64,000 nucleotides of DNA, taken from assembly GCA_035638075.1 (NCBI GenBank), contig DASRAU010000046.1:124001-188000 (forward strand), read 5' to 3'. Below the pieces are notes generated by a model. The model was not told the origin of the DNA. It saw only the letters and a program-made list of their open reading frames with translations, and ran no database searches. The position numbers and the translations under genes were made by a program. The stretch is from DASRAU01 sp035638075 (GTDB taxonomy: Bacteria > Acidobacteriota > Polarisedimenticolia > Gp22-AA2). Of the stretch, positions 1-8,102 are shown one piece after another (positions within the stretch are counted from its first letter, which is position 1; each line of letters starts with the position of its first letter).

Positions 1-11
1 AATGCTCCCGT

Positions 12-1250
12 TCACGTGGGACTGCGCACGGCCGCCGCGGTCGCGGGGAGGGCCCGCCCTGCCCGCCCGGTCTCCTTGAGCAGGAGAGTGAGGACGATCG
101 CCCCGGCGATTCCGTAGAGAAGCGGCGTGAAGGCGGCGCGGTAGTGCTCCAGCGCCATGGTCGCGGCGCCCCCCGAGGCGCGCCGCAGCGCCGCGGCAAA
201 GAGGGGGCCGAGCAGGGCGCTCAGCGTGAAGTTCACGAAATTGATGACACCCGTCGCCGTGCCTCCGAGGGACGGCGGGTTGGCCTCCTTCACGACGGTG
301 TACGGGATCATCGCCGCGCCCGAGGCGACTCCCATGGCAAGGCCGACGACGTACGGCGGCAGCGCGTCCGCTCTGCCGTACAGGGCCCACGCCGTGCACG
401 CGAACACCATCAGGGCGCCGCCGAGAATCACCGGCTTGCGCCGGCCGAGCCGGTCGGAGATGAACCCGAGCAGCGGACAGCCGACGATCCAGCCGAACGG
501 AACCGCCGCCGATCGCAGCACCGCCTCGGCGTACTCGAGGCCGTGCCCCTCCTGCAGGTAGCGCACGCCCCAGACCATGTCGAAGATCGTCGTCGGAATG
601 AAGAGCAGCCCCGCGATGAGCCCGCACAGGATCGACTGCGGGTTCCTGAAGACGAGGCCGAACGCCGCCGCCAGGCCCGGCTTCGAACCTCCCGCCGGGG
701 CGGCCGGCTTCCCCTTCGGCAGGATGAGCATCAGCACCGCGCCGATGAGAAGCCCGGCGACGCCCATCCCGATCCAGAACGCGCGCCAGGTCACTCCCGA
801 GGCGATGAGCGGCCCGACCGCGAACTGCCCCACCGATCCTCCCGCCATGCCGCACATCTGCGTCGCGCCGATGAGGGTCGCGGCTTTCCCGGGAGGGAAG
901 GCGCGCGTGGCGACGTCGATCGCCCCGATCAGGGCGAAGACGCCCCCCGCCCCCTGGAGGAAGCGGCCGCAGCCCGCCGCGGCCGGATGGCCGGTCGCGA
1001 ACAGCAGCGCTCCGATCCCGACCATCGCCGCCGCCGCCGGGACCACCCGCGCGGCCCCGAGCCGGTCCATGGCGGCGCCGGAGACCAGGCTGAACGGAGA
1101 GTAGCCGTAGTAGAAGAGCCCGACGAGGGACGCGACCGCGAGGGCGCTGATGCCGAGCCCTTCCGAGAGCTGCGGCAGCATGACGGCGGGGCAGGAGCGG
1201 GCGACGTACTGGTAGAAATAGAACATCGCCAGGACGAACCACGCCGCCAT
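12..1250 (-). CDS. MFS permease
   Basis: Major facilitator superfamily permease of 412 residues, expected to have 12 inner-membrane helices; the substrate cannot be told. The first helix begins almost at residue 1 (AAWFVLAMFYFYQYVARS). A basic, proline-rich central loop (LPKGKPAAPAGG, about residue 180) separates two six-helix halves. SDRLGRRKP near residue 268 fits the family loop D-R-x-G-R-[RK]. A GTG 36 bases upstream (1286) is an alternative start. The gene follows the L-serine dehydratase on the same strand after about 50 bases, so co-transcription is plausible, but a link to serine or pyruvate transport is only a guess. Confidence 0.85.
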   Translation of the reverse strand: MAAWFVLAMFYFYQYVARSCPAVMLPQLSEGLGISALAVASLVGLFYYGYSPFSLVSGAAMDRLGAARVVPAAAAMVGIGALLFATGHPAAAGCGRFLQGAGGVFALIGAIDVATRAFPPGKAATLIGATQMCGMAGGSVGQFAVGPLIASGVTWRAFWIGMGVAGLLIGAVLMLILPKGKPAAPAGGSKPGLAAAFGLVFRNPQSILCGLIAGLLFIPTTIFDMVWGVRYLQEGHGLEYAEAVLRSAAVPFGWIVGCPLLGFISDRLGRRKPVILGGALMVFACTAWALYGRADALPPYVVGLAMGVASGAAMIPYTVVKEANPPSLGGTATGVINFVNFTLSALLGPLFAAALRRASGGAATMALEHYRAAFTPLLYGIAGAIVLTLLLKETGRAGRALPATAAAVRSPT

Positions 1251-1298
1251 CGCGGCCCCGACGCCGGGCCTGCCGCCGCTCCCCACGACCTGCCGGTC

Positions 1299-2927
1299 CT
1301 AGCAGAGCGTGACGGAGACCGCCAGGCCGCCTTCGGAGGTCTCCTTGTACTTCGAGTTCATCTCCTTGGCGGTGAGCGCCATGGCGTTGACCGTCGTGTC
1401 GAAGTCGAGGCGCCGGTTCACGGGAATCTCGTTGCTCGCGATCATGAACCCGGTCCAGGACTTGATCGCGCCGAAGGCGCAGCGCTCGATGCACGGCACC
1501 TGCACGTAGCCCGCGACCGGGTCACAGGTCATGCCGAGATGGTGCTCGATCGCCGCCTCCGCCGCGTTGGCGACGACCTGGGGCGGGAAGTCGTGCGCCT
1601 GGGCGATGAGGGCGGCCCCCATGCCGGAGGCAACACCAATCTCCGCCTGGCAGCCGCCTTCCGCGCCCGACAAGGTCGCGTTGTGCTTGCACAGGTACCC
1701 GACCCCCGCGGCGGCGAGCATGCCGTTGCGCAGCTTCTCCGGGGGGAGCTTGCGTCCCCCTTCGCCGAGGCCGTACAGCACGGCCGGGATGACGCCGGCC
1801 GAGCCTCCGGTGGGGGCCGTCACGACGAGGTGGCCGCGGGCGTTTTCCTCCGAACCCGCGAGAGCGTACGCCGCGACGACGCCGAGCCCGCGCTGCTTCT
1901 CGTACTCATCGTCCATCGCCCGCTTGTAGACCTCCCCCGCCTTGGTCTTGAGCTTGATCGGCCCGGGAAGCGTCCCCTCCGGCATCGCGAGGCCCGACTT
2001 CACGATGTTGCTCATGGCCAGCATGATCTTGTCCACGAAGGCGTTGATCTCCGCCTCGCTCTTCCCGGAGACCGCCACCTCGTTGGCCATCACCACCTGC
2101 GCCACCGACAGGTTGTTCTTGGTGGCGTGATCCACCAGCTCCTTCATCGTGGCGTACGGGTATTTCGGCTGCCCCTTCTTCGGCGGCTGGTACCCCTTCC
2201 ACTCGATGAAGCCGCCGCCGACCGAGTAGTACTCCTGCTCCAGGAGGACCTTGTTGGCCGGCCCCAGGAGCTTGCAGGTCATGGTGTTCGGGTGCGGGAA
2301 GGTGCCGTCCTTCTTGTCGTAGATGATGTCCTTGAGCGACATGTTCAGCGTCTTGTCGCCGAACTTCACCGGGAAGGTCTGATCCGGCTTGTCACGCAGG
2401 CTGTCGAGGAACTCGGGCTCGACCGTGGCCGGCTCCTTGCCGATGATCCCGGCGAGGCAGGCCCGCTCGGTGCCGTGCCCCAGACCGGTGGCGCTGAGGC
2501 TGCCGAACAGGTGCACCTTCAGGCCGGCCACCTGCGCGAGCGTCGCGGCCGGGAGCTTGGTGCAGCGCTGGTAGAAGTCGTAGGTGATGCGCATCGGGCC
2601 GATGGTGTGGCTGCTCGACGGGCCCGGACCGACCTTGTAGAACTCCTCGATGGTCGTCATGACCGGCCCCTTCGACTTCTTGACGACGTCGAGCGTCGGC
2701 GCCAGGGTGGTGGCGGTCTTGCCGGCCGGCTTGGCGGCGGGTTTCGCCGCGGCCGCCGTGGCCGCCTCGACTTCGGTGGTCGTCTTCCCCGTCAGGACCG
2801 CGGCGGCCCCGACGACGGCGGTGCGCAGGATGAACGCGCGGCGGTCGACCCCCTCGGGGACCTCCTCGAGCACTTCGGGCTCCACCGGAACGGGGTTCTC
2901 CACGGGTTTCTTCGGATCGTCCTGCAT
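1299..2927 (-). CDS. sdaA: L-serine ammonia-lyase, single chain, Fe-S type, with Tat-like N-terminal extension
   Basis: Converts L-serine to pyruvate and ammonia (EC 4.3.1.17). The SDH beta domain begins at TIEEFYKVGPGPSSSHTIGPM (about residue 92), with the PSSSH signature. The alpha domain holds the expected 4Fe-4S cysteines in GGCQAE, MTCDPV and VPCIER. Unlike ordinary SdaA, which starts at the beta domain, this protein has about 90 extra residues. They contain DRRAFIL, then the hydrophobic stretch TAVVGAAAVL, then an Ala/Lys/Pro-rich linker, which resembles a twin-arginine export signal. The start at 2927 is preferred over ATG 2933 because AGGAGG lies 6 bases from it and directly abuts the other. 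The catalytic assignment is firm; export is inference. Confidence 0.9.
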   Translation of the reverse strand: MQDDPKKPVENPVPVEPEVLEEVPEGVDRRAFILRTAVVGAAAVLTGKTTTEVEAATAAAAKPAAKPAGKTATTLAPTLDVVKKSKGPVMTTIEEFYKVGPGPSSSHTIGPMRITYDFYQRCTKLPAATLAQVAGLKVHLFGSLSATGLGHGTERACLAGIIGKEPATVEPEFLDSLRDKPDQTFPVKFGDKTLNMSLKDIIYDKKDGTFPHPNTMTCKLLGPANKVLLEQEYYSVGGGFIEWKGYQPPKKGQPKYPYATMKELVDHATKNNLSVAQVVMANEVAVSGKSEAEINAFVDKIMLAMSNIVKSGLAMPEGTLPGPIKLKTKAGEVYKRAMDDEYEKQRGLGVVAAYALAGSEENARGHLVVTAPTGGSAGVIPAVLYGLGEGGRKLPPEKLRNGMLAAAGVGYLCKHNATLSGAEGGCQAEIGVASGMGAALIAQAHDFPPQVVANAAEAAIEHHLGMTCDPVAGYVQVPCIERCAFGAIKSWTGFMIASNEIPVNRRLDFDTTVNAMALTAKEMNSKYKETSEGGLAVSVTLC

Positions 2928-2971
2928 GTTCATCCTCCTCTTTCGTAACAGGTCTGTCCCGCCGCGATCGA

Positions 2972-3517
2972 CTACTCGACGGCGACGAGCAGTGCGTTCG
3001 TGTAGGTGATCTCCACTTTGTCCCCCGGGTGGACGTTCTTCACCAGGCTCTTGTCCTCCACGCGGACGCTGACGCTGTGGCCGTCCTCGCCCATGAAGGT
3101 GATCGAGCTGTTCTTCGTGTCGACCGCCTTCACGGTGACGGACGCGGTGACCTGCTGGGTCATCGTGCCGCTCGGCTTCTCGGTCGCGCCGCGGACGATC
3201 GCCGGCTGGCCGTCGGAGTTCGCCTGGACGGGGTCACCCGGCTTGCGGATGCGCACCGCCACCGACTCGGTGTACTTGAAGGACACCTTGTCCCCGACCT
3301 TCAGCTCGTCGAACCGCTTGATCTCGGGCCCGGCGGTGAGCGTCTCGTAGTTGCCGTCCTTGTCCTTGAGCGTGACCGTGCGGGCGGCATGATCGATCGC
3401 CTCGATCGTGGTCTTGACGGTGACCGTGCCGGTCTCGATCTTCGGCTTCGCATCGGCCGCGAACAGGGGAGCGGCGGCGAGGAGCACGGCGGCGACGGTG
3501 AGCGAGGTCTTCTGCAT
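2972..3517 (-). CDS. Secreted duplicated-domain protein, paralogue 1 of 3
   Basis: Unrecognised family; 181 residues. A signal peptide (LTVAAVLLAAAPLFAAD) is followed by two related units of about 60 residues. Both follow the pattern V-T-V-K-x-x-x-x-D-x-x-x-R-x-[IV]-T followed by a D-G turn and then GDKV-x-[FI]-x-Y-T. The first unit is about residues 28-90, the second about 115-181, and the second ends ITYTNALLVAVE. The pattern suggests small beta-barrel domains in the periplasm. The start at 3517 is chosen because AGGAGG lies 9 bases upstream; a more distant ATG (3538) would put that ribosome site inside the gene. Two paralogues follow at 5333 and 6099. Function unknown. Confidence 0.8.
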   Translation of the reverse strand: MQKTSLTVAAVLLAAAPLFAADAKPKIETGTVTVKTTIEAIDHAARTVTLKDKDGNYETLTAGPEIKRFDELKVGDKVSFKYTESVAVRIRKPGDPVQANSDGQPAIVRGATEKPSGTMTQQVTASVTVKAVDTKNSSITFMGEDGHSVSVRVEDKSLVKNVHPGDKVEITYTNALLVAVE

Positions 3518-3734
3518 GAGGCGATCCCTCCTGGGCATCGATGAGTTGTCTGAAACGGCCGAAGCATAGTCCCATTCCTCGAGGCGCGGCGAATCTCTTT
3601 TTTTGAGCTCGAGGAGGAGGGTGGCGGGGATGCCAGGATTCGCGCCGGTTTCCCGGCCCCTCCCGGCCGGATGGAGAGTCCCGCGTGCGCAGCGCCATCG
3701 ACTCGCTCATCCAGACGCAGAGACCTCTCTCCAG

Positions 3735-5279
3735 TCACTCCTTCCCCGATTCGGGCTGGGTTGCCAGGGTCGAAGTGATTCGATCCCGGATCACCTGGAA
3801 AAAAGGATTGCTGCGGAGCCGTGCGAAGGCGCCGAGTGGGACGAGGAGGGCGCCGGACTCGCCGCGGGCCTCGAAGGCGCCGAGCTGGAAGCGCGGCTCG
3901 GCGGGCGCCGGGGCGATTCCGTAAACCGGATCGTCGGGGGGGATGGGCAGGGCGACATGGCCGAGGGAGAAGACGCCCTTGGGCCACTCGAACGGCAAGT
4001 CCTCGTGACGTTCGCCGCCGGCCGCCGCGTCGGCCGGGCTCGGGGGGGCGCCCGCCTCGCGCTCGAACAGGGCGACGGCGTTCGAGCCGTCGGGGCGATT
4101 GCCGACGATCGTCACGCGGAACGGCAGCGACGGAACGGCGCGCAGATTCTGCAGCGTCTGGGTCGGGCCCGGAGCGATGAGCCCTTCCATCTCGCTGCGG
4201 CGGTTGATGTCGAAGACGACCAGCTCGTTTCCCGGGCCGGGGAGTCTCGAGAGCAGGCCGTGCACCACCTCCGCGGCGGTCACGGTCGAGTCGACCAGCG
4301 ACTGGAACACGGTGACGCGCGGCATCCGGTCGAGGCGTTTCTTCTCCCCCGCCTCCACGAGCTCCGCGTTCAGGACGTGCGTCAGCGCGTAGATCTGGTT
4401 GCCGGCGTTCACCGGGAACGAGTTGTACTTGTACGGGTCGTATTCCGGCAGGACGTCGATCCACTGCGACTTCTCGAAGGCCGGCAGGAACGACAGCCCC
4501 GAGACGATGTTGGTCAGCACCGCGAACGGCGAGATGCCGATGGCCGGCGACACCAGGAAGAGCCGCTCGGGGCGCGGCAGCGAGTCGTCCGCCGCCGCCC
4601 GCACGGCATAGAGCGAGAGCAGGGCGGAGCCGGTCGAGTGCCCGGCGGCGAAAAACGGGTGCCCCGCGCCGGCGCGCGAGGCGGTGTAGCGCGCCGCGAG
4701 CGCGACCGCGGCATACCAGTCCTGCCAGGTGACGTCCCGCAGCGCCCCGGGGATCGTGCCGTGTCCCGGAAGGCGCAGCACCACGACGTCGAATCCCTGG
4801 GCGAAGAAGACCTGGGCGATGCCGCGCATGCTGTAGGGCGAATCCGACAGCCCGTGCACCAGCAGCACCGCCCCGCGGGGCGTCGTCGCGGGGGTCAGCT
4901 CGTAGGAATGGTTGTGCTCGGTGTCGAGCGCGAGGCGCTCGGGGACGCTGCCTGGATGGTAGCGGCTCAACAGGAACGGGTCGGCCGCCTTCGGATCGTC
5001 CAGCACCTTTTTCCGCAGCTCGGCGAACAGCCGATCCTCGAGCTTGCGGTACTCCTCGAACGTCTTGGGCGCTCCATGGGCACCCTGGGCGCCGGCGCGG
5101 AATTCCTCGTCGAGACGCACCTTGTGCCAGGCGTGCAGGTCGGAGAGCCGGACGCGCGCCTGGATCGCGAACAGGAGAACGATGCCGCCGAGGGCCGACA
5201 ACGCCAGCGCGGCGACGGCCAGGAAGGTTTTTCCCAGCCGTCGCCGCCAGCGGCCCGGTGGAGCAGGGTGGGGGCCCAT
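3735..5279 (-). CDS. Membrane-anchored alpha/beta hydrolase (Ser nucleophile GHSTG)
   Basis: Serine hydrolase of 514 residues. An N-terminal transmembrane anchor (FLAVAALALSALGGIVLLFAI, residues about 19-39) is followed by an alpha/beta hydrolase core: oxyanion segment AVLLVHGLSDSPYSM, RLPGHG, and the nucleophile elbow AAGHSTGSAL. The acid and histidine lie in the C-terminal half (candidates VFQSLVDSTV and SLGHVALP). The family includes lysophospholipase- and carboxylesterase-like enzymes; the substrate is unknown. The protein is longer than the usual 300-residue hydrolase because of N- and C-terminal additions. It sits between two members of the secreted duplicated-domain family, which hints at a shared envelope role. 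No clear ribosome site precedes the ATG. Confidence 0.82.
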   Translation of the reverse strand: MGPHPAPPGRWRRRLGKTFLAVAALALSALGGIVLLFAIQARVRLSDLHAWHKVRLDEEFRAGAQGAHGAPKTFEEYRKLEDRLFAELRKKVLDDPKAADPFLLSRYHPGSVPERLALDTEHNHSYELTPATTPRGAVLLVHGLSDSPYSMRGIAQVFFAQGFDVVVLRLPGHGTIPGALRDVTWQDWYAAVALAARYTASRAGAGHPFFAAGHSTGSALLSLYAVRAAADDSLPRPERLFLVSPAIGISPFAVLTNIVSGLSFLPAFEKSQWIDVLPEYDPYKYNSFPVNAGNQIYALTHVLNAELVEAGEKKRLDRMPRVTVFQSLVDSTVTAAEVVHGLLSRLPGPGNELVVFDINRRSEMEGLIAPGPTQTLQNLRAVPSLPFRVTIVGNRPDGSNAVALFEREAGAPPSPADAAAGGERHEDLPFEWPKGVFSLGHVALPIPPDDPVYGIAPAPAEPRFQLGAFEARGESGALLVPLGAFARLRSNPFFQVIRDRITSTLATQPESGKE

Positions 5280-5332
5280 GCGCGCATCATGTCATGCGAA
5301 CCACGTCCGGCGGGCGCGCGCCGCCGGCCGTC

Positions 5333-6043
5333 TTACTTGTGCGAAGGCTTGACGCTCAGGAGCAGAGCGTTCGTGTAGGTGATCTCGACGCGGTCCCCTG
5401 CCTTGACGTTGTCCAGGAGATCCTGGTCGTCGACCTTCACGGTCATCGTCCGGCCGTCGTCGGTCTCGAACGAGATCGATCTCTCGCTCGGATCGACGTC
5501 CTTGACGGTGACGAGGGACGTGACCTGCTGCGTCAGGGAGCCGGTGTTGGTGCCGGAAGGGCTGGCCGCGCCGCTTCCCGCTCCGCCGCCCGGAGCCCCG
5601 GGCTCCTTGGTCGGCGTGCCGGGGGTCGGCGCGCCGGAGGGGGTGTCCATCCCCGACGGCGTCTGAGGCGCACTCGAGGGAGTGTCGGATTCGTCCTCCG
5701 GGTATCCGGACGCCGGCCGCGGGGCCATGGTGTCGGCTTCGTCCGCCGGCCGGATCTGGAGAGCCCGGCCCTCGACGTACTTGAACGTGGCCCGCTCCCC
5801 GACCTTCAGGGAGTCGAAGGCCCCGATGTCGGAGCCGGCCTGGACCGTCACCAGATCACCGTCCTGATCCTTGAAGGTGACGGTGCGGGTCGCGGGATCG
5901 ATGGCCTCGACAGTGCTCTTGACCGTGACGGCGTCACCGGACTTTTTCGTCTCCGTCGACTTGTGATCGGGGTGCCCGCTGTCGGCGGCCAGGAGCGGCA
6001 GCGCGACGAGGCAGGCGGACAGGAACAGAACCGTTTTCTTCAT
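5333..6043 (-). CDS. Secreted duplicated-domain protein, paralogue 2 of 3
   Basis: Second member of the family seen at 2972-3517; 236 residues. Signal peptide VLFLSACLVALPLLAAD. Unit one (VTVKSTVEAIDPATRTVTF to GERATFKYVEG) and unit two (VTSLVTVKDVDPSERSISF to GDRVEITYTNALLLSVK) match the other two paralogues closely. They are separated by an expanded low-complexity linker of about 75 residues rich in Pro, Ser, Gly and Thr. The ATG has AAGGAG about 6 bases upstream. The linker suggests two tethered rigid domains in the periplasm. No enzymatic motif is visible and the function is unknown. Confidence 0.8.
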   Translation of the reverse strand: MKKTVLFLSACLVALPLLAADSGHPDHKSTETKKSGDAVTVKSTVEAIDPATRTVTFKDQDGDLVTVQAGSDIGAFDSLKVGERATFKYVEGRALQIRPADEADTMAPRPASGYPEDESDTPSSAPQTPSGMDTPSGAPTPGTPTKEPGAPGGGAGSGAASPSGTNTGSLTQQVTSLVTVKDVDPSERSISFETDDGRTMTVKVDDQDLLDNVKAGDRVEITYTNALLLSVKPSHK

Positions 6044-6098
6044 GATCTCTCCTTCTCTCTCCTTGAATGTTTCGGTGCGACGCGCGCGGCGCCTGTGG

Positions 6099-6749
6099 TC
6101 AGTCTTCAGGCTCGCAGCTGACGAGCACCGCGTTGGTGTAAGTCATCTCGATCTGGTCGCCGGCGTGCAGGTTCTTCACCAGGTCCCGATCGTCCACGTG
6201 AGTGCTCACGGTGTGGCCGTCCTCGGTTTCGAAGGTGATCCAGTGTCCTTTCGGATCCACGTCCTTGACCGTGACGACCGACGTGACCTGCTCGCCCACC
6301 AGGGAGACGGGTTCATCGCCGGAGGGACCGTACTCCGTCGGGCTGCCCGCCGCCGCGGCGGACTCATCGCCGCCCGGAGCGCTGCCGGACGGACTGTCGT
6401 AGGGGGCGCCGCTGGGGTCGCCGCCGGAAGGATTGGTGACATGTGTTCCGGCCTGGCCCGCCGGGTGGGTCTGGAGGACCACCCCTTCGGTGTAACGGAA
6501 AGTCACCTTGTCCCCGACCTTCAGGTCGTCGAAGCCCTGCACGTCGGGTCCGGCCTGGACCGTGACCAGGTGGCCGTCCCGATCCTTGAGCGTGACGGTG
6601 CGGGCGGTGTGGTCGATCGCCTCGACGGTGGTCTTGACCTTGACGGTGTCGGACTTCGAGACCGAGGGCCGGTCCTCCGCGGCATAAAGAGGCGCCGCCA
6701 GGAGGGCGGCGCCGAGAACGAACGCGGCTTTCTTCAGCATGGACTTCAT
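6099..6749 (-). CDS. Secreted duplicated-domain protein, paralogue 3 of 3
   Basis: Third family member; 216 residues. The signal peptide (AAFVLGAALLAAPLYAAE) is followed by unit one (VKVKTTVEAIDHTARTVTL to GDKVTFRYTEG), a Gly/Ser/Pro-rich linker of about 60 residues, and unit two (VTSVVTVKDVDPKGHWITF to GDQIEMTYTNAVLVS). The start at 6749 is fixed by GGAGGAGG 7 bases upstream; the same frame stays open far beyond it but only as antisense of the RND pump. It lies 55 bases upstream of paralogue 2 and diverges from the RND operon. Co-expression with the efflux genes cannot be assumed. Confidence 0.8.
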   Translation of the reverse strand: MKSMLKKAAFVLGAALLAAPLYAAEDRPSVSKSDTVKVKTTVEAIDHTARTVTLKDRDGHLVTVQAGPDVQGFDDLKVGDKVTFRYTEGVVLQTHPAGQAGTHVTNPSGGDPSGAPYDSPSGSAPGGDESAAAAGSPTEYGPSGDEPVSLVGEQVTSVVTVKDVDPKGHWITFETEDGHTVSTHVDDRDLVKNLHAGDQIEMTYTNAVLVSCEPED

Positions 6750-6848
6750 CACGAAACCTCCTCCGCACTCCCGGACCCAAGCAGGGTAAAAGCCGCTCCC
6801 GTCCGACTCCATACCCCGGACCACGCAAGCCCGGGACAGAATCCTCGC

Positions 6849-6854
6849 TATAAT
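6849..6854 (+). promoter_or_regulatory. -10 element before the RND operon
   Basis: A perfect TATAAT stands 30 bases before the adaptor ATG, giving a predicted leader of about 24 bases. No good -35 hexamer is visible at 16-18 bases, so the promoter may need an activator or an extended -10. The divergent secreted-protein gene starts at 6749. Confidence 0.45.
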
Positions 6855-6884
6855 CCCGTCCGCTCGAGGATCCGGGGTCAATCG

Positions 6885-8099
6885 ATGCGATGGCGTGAAG
6901 CCGCTGGCGGCCTCCTGGCCGCGTTCGTCCTGCTCTCTCCCTCCGCCTGCAAGGAAGAGGCGGCGCCCGAGGCGAAGCCGCTCGAGGTGCCGGTCGTCAA
7001 GGTGATCCAGCGCGACACCCCGATCACCGCCGAGCGGGTGGGGCAGATCTACGGCGCCCAGGACATCGAGATCCGGGCGCGCGTCCCCGGCTTCCTGCAG
7101 GGGATGCATTTCAAGGAGGGGTCGAACGTCCACAAGGGCGACCTCCTCTACACCATCGACCCGAGCGAGCAGCAGGCGCAGGTGGCGCACGCCGAGGCCG
7201 ATCTGGCCTCCGCGAAGACGCGCCACGTCAAGGCCGTCGCGGACGTGAACCGCTACCGGCCGCTCGCCGAGATGAAGGCGGTCTCGCAGGCCGACCTCGA
7301 CTCGGCGGTGGCCGAGGAGGGCGCGTCGCGCGGCCAGGTCGACGCGGCCGAGGCGAGCCTGCGCCTCTCGAAGATCAGCCTCGGCTACACGCGCATCTCG
7401 TCGCCCATCGACGGCCTCATCGGCATGACGCAGGCGAAGGTCGGCGACTACGTCGGCCAGTATCCCAACCCGATCGTGCTCAACACCGTCTCGAACGTGG
7501 CGTCGGTGCAGGCGCGCTTCGCCATCACCGAGCGCGACTACCTCGACCTGATGCGCAAGTTCGGACCGCCGCACGAAGGCAGCGAGCCGCGCATGCACCA
7601 CGACAACATCGAGCTGCTTTTGGCGGACGGTTCGGTCTACCCGCACAAGGGATCGCTCGACTTCGCCAACCGCCAGATCGATCCCTCGACCGGGACGCTG
7701 CAGCTGCAGGCGACCTTCCCCAACCCCGACGCCATCCTGCGCCCCGGCCAGTACGCGCGCGTGCGCATCATCATCGACACCCGCAAGGGAGCCCTGCTGG
7801 TGCCGCAGCGCGCCGTGCAGGAGCTGCAGGGACAGCAGATGGTGACCATCGTCGGCCCGGACGGCGCGGCGGCGACGAAGACCATCCAGACGGGGCCGCG
7901 CATCGGGGCCCTGGTGGTGGTGGACTCGGGGCTGCAGCCGGAGGATCGGATCGTCCTTGCCGGAGCGCAGAAGATCCGGCCGGGCGTGAAGGTGATTCCG
8001 AAGGAAGTCTCCGCGGAGGAGGCCGCCCCCGAGTCCGCGCCCGGCCAGCCCGCCGCGGCGCCGAAGGCGCCCGCCCCGGCACCACCCGCGTCCCACTGA
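6885..8099 (+). CDS. RND efflux periplasmic adaptor lipoprotein (AcrA/MexA type)
   Basis: Membrane fusion protein of 404 residues linking the inner-membrane pump to the outer-membrane channel. The signal peptide ends in a lipobox with Cys22 (LLSPSAC), so it is anchored by lipid. Segments follow the family order: a lipoyl half (ARVPGFLQGMHFKEGSNVHKG), a coiled-coil hairpin (about residues 95-165), the second lipoyl half (ISLGYTRISSPIDGLIG), then beta-barrel and membrane-proximal domains. The tail is Ala/Pro-rich. The frame is open further upstream, but this ATG is the only one that yields a signal peptide. First gene of a three-gene operon, 3 bases before the pump gene. Confidence 0.93.
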   Translation: MRWREAAGGLLAAFVLLSPSACKEEAAPEAKPLEVPVVKVIQRDTPITAERVGQIYGAQDIEIRARVPGFLQGMHFKEGSNVHKGDLLYTIDPSEQQAQVAHAEADLASAKTRHVKAVADVNRYRPLAEMKAVSQADLDSAVAEEGASRGQVDAAEASLRLSKISLGYTRISSPIDGLIGMTQAKVGDYVGQYPNPIVLNTVSNVASVQARFAITERDYLDLMRKFGPPHEGSEPRMHHDNIELLLADGSVYPHKGSLDFANRQIDPSTGTLQLQATFPNPDAILRPGQYARVRIIIDTRKGALLVPQRAVQELQGQQMVTIVGPDGAAATKTIQTGPRIGALVVVDSGLQPEDRIVLAGAQKIRPGVKVIPKEVSAEEAAPESAPGQPAAAPKAPAPAPPASH

Positions 8100-8102
8100 G
8101 CG

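Noticed and set aside
144..2948. Very long plus-strand open frame opposite the MFS and serine dehydratase genes
   Set aside because: Arg/Asp/His-rich translation without any domain; a product of high GC antisense to two clear genes.
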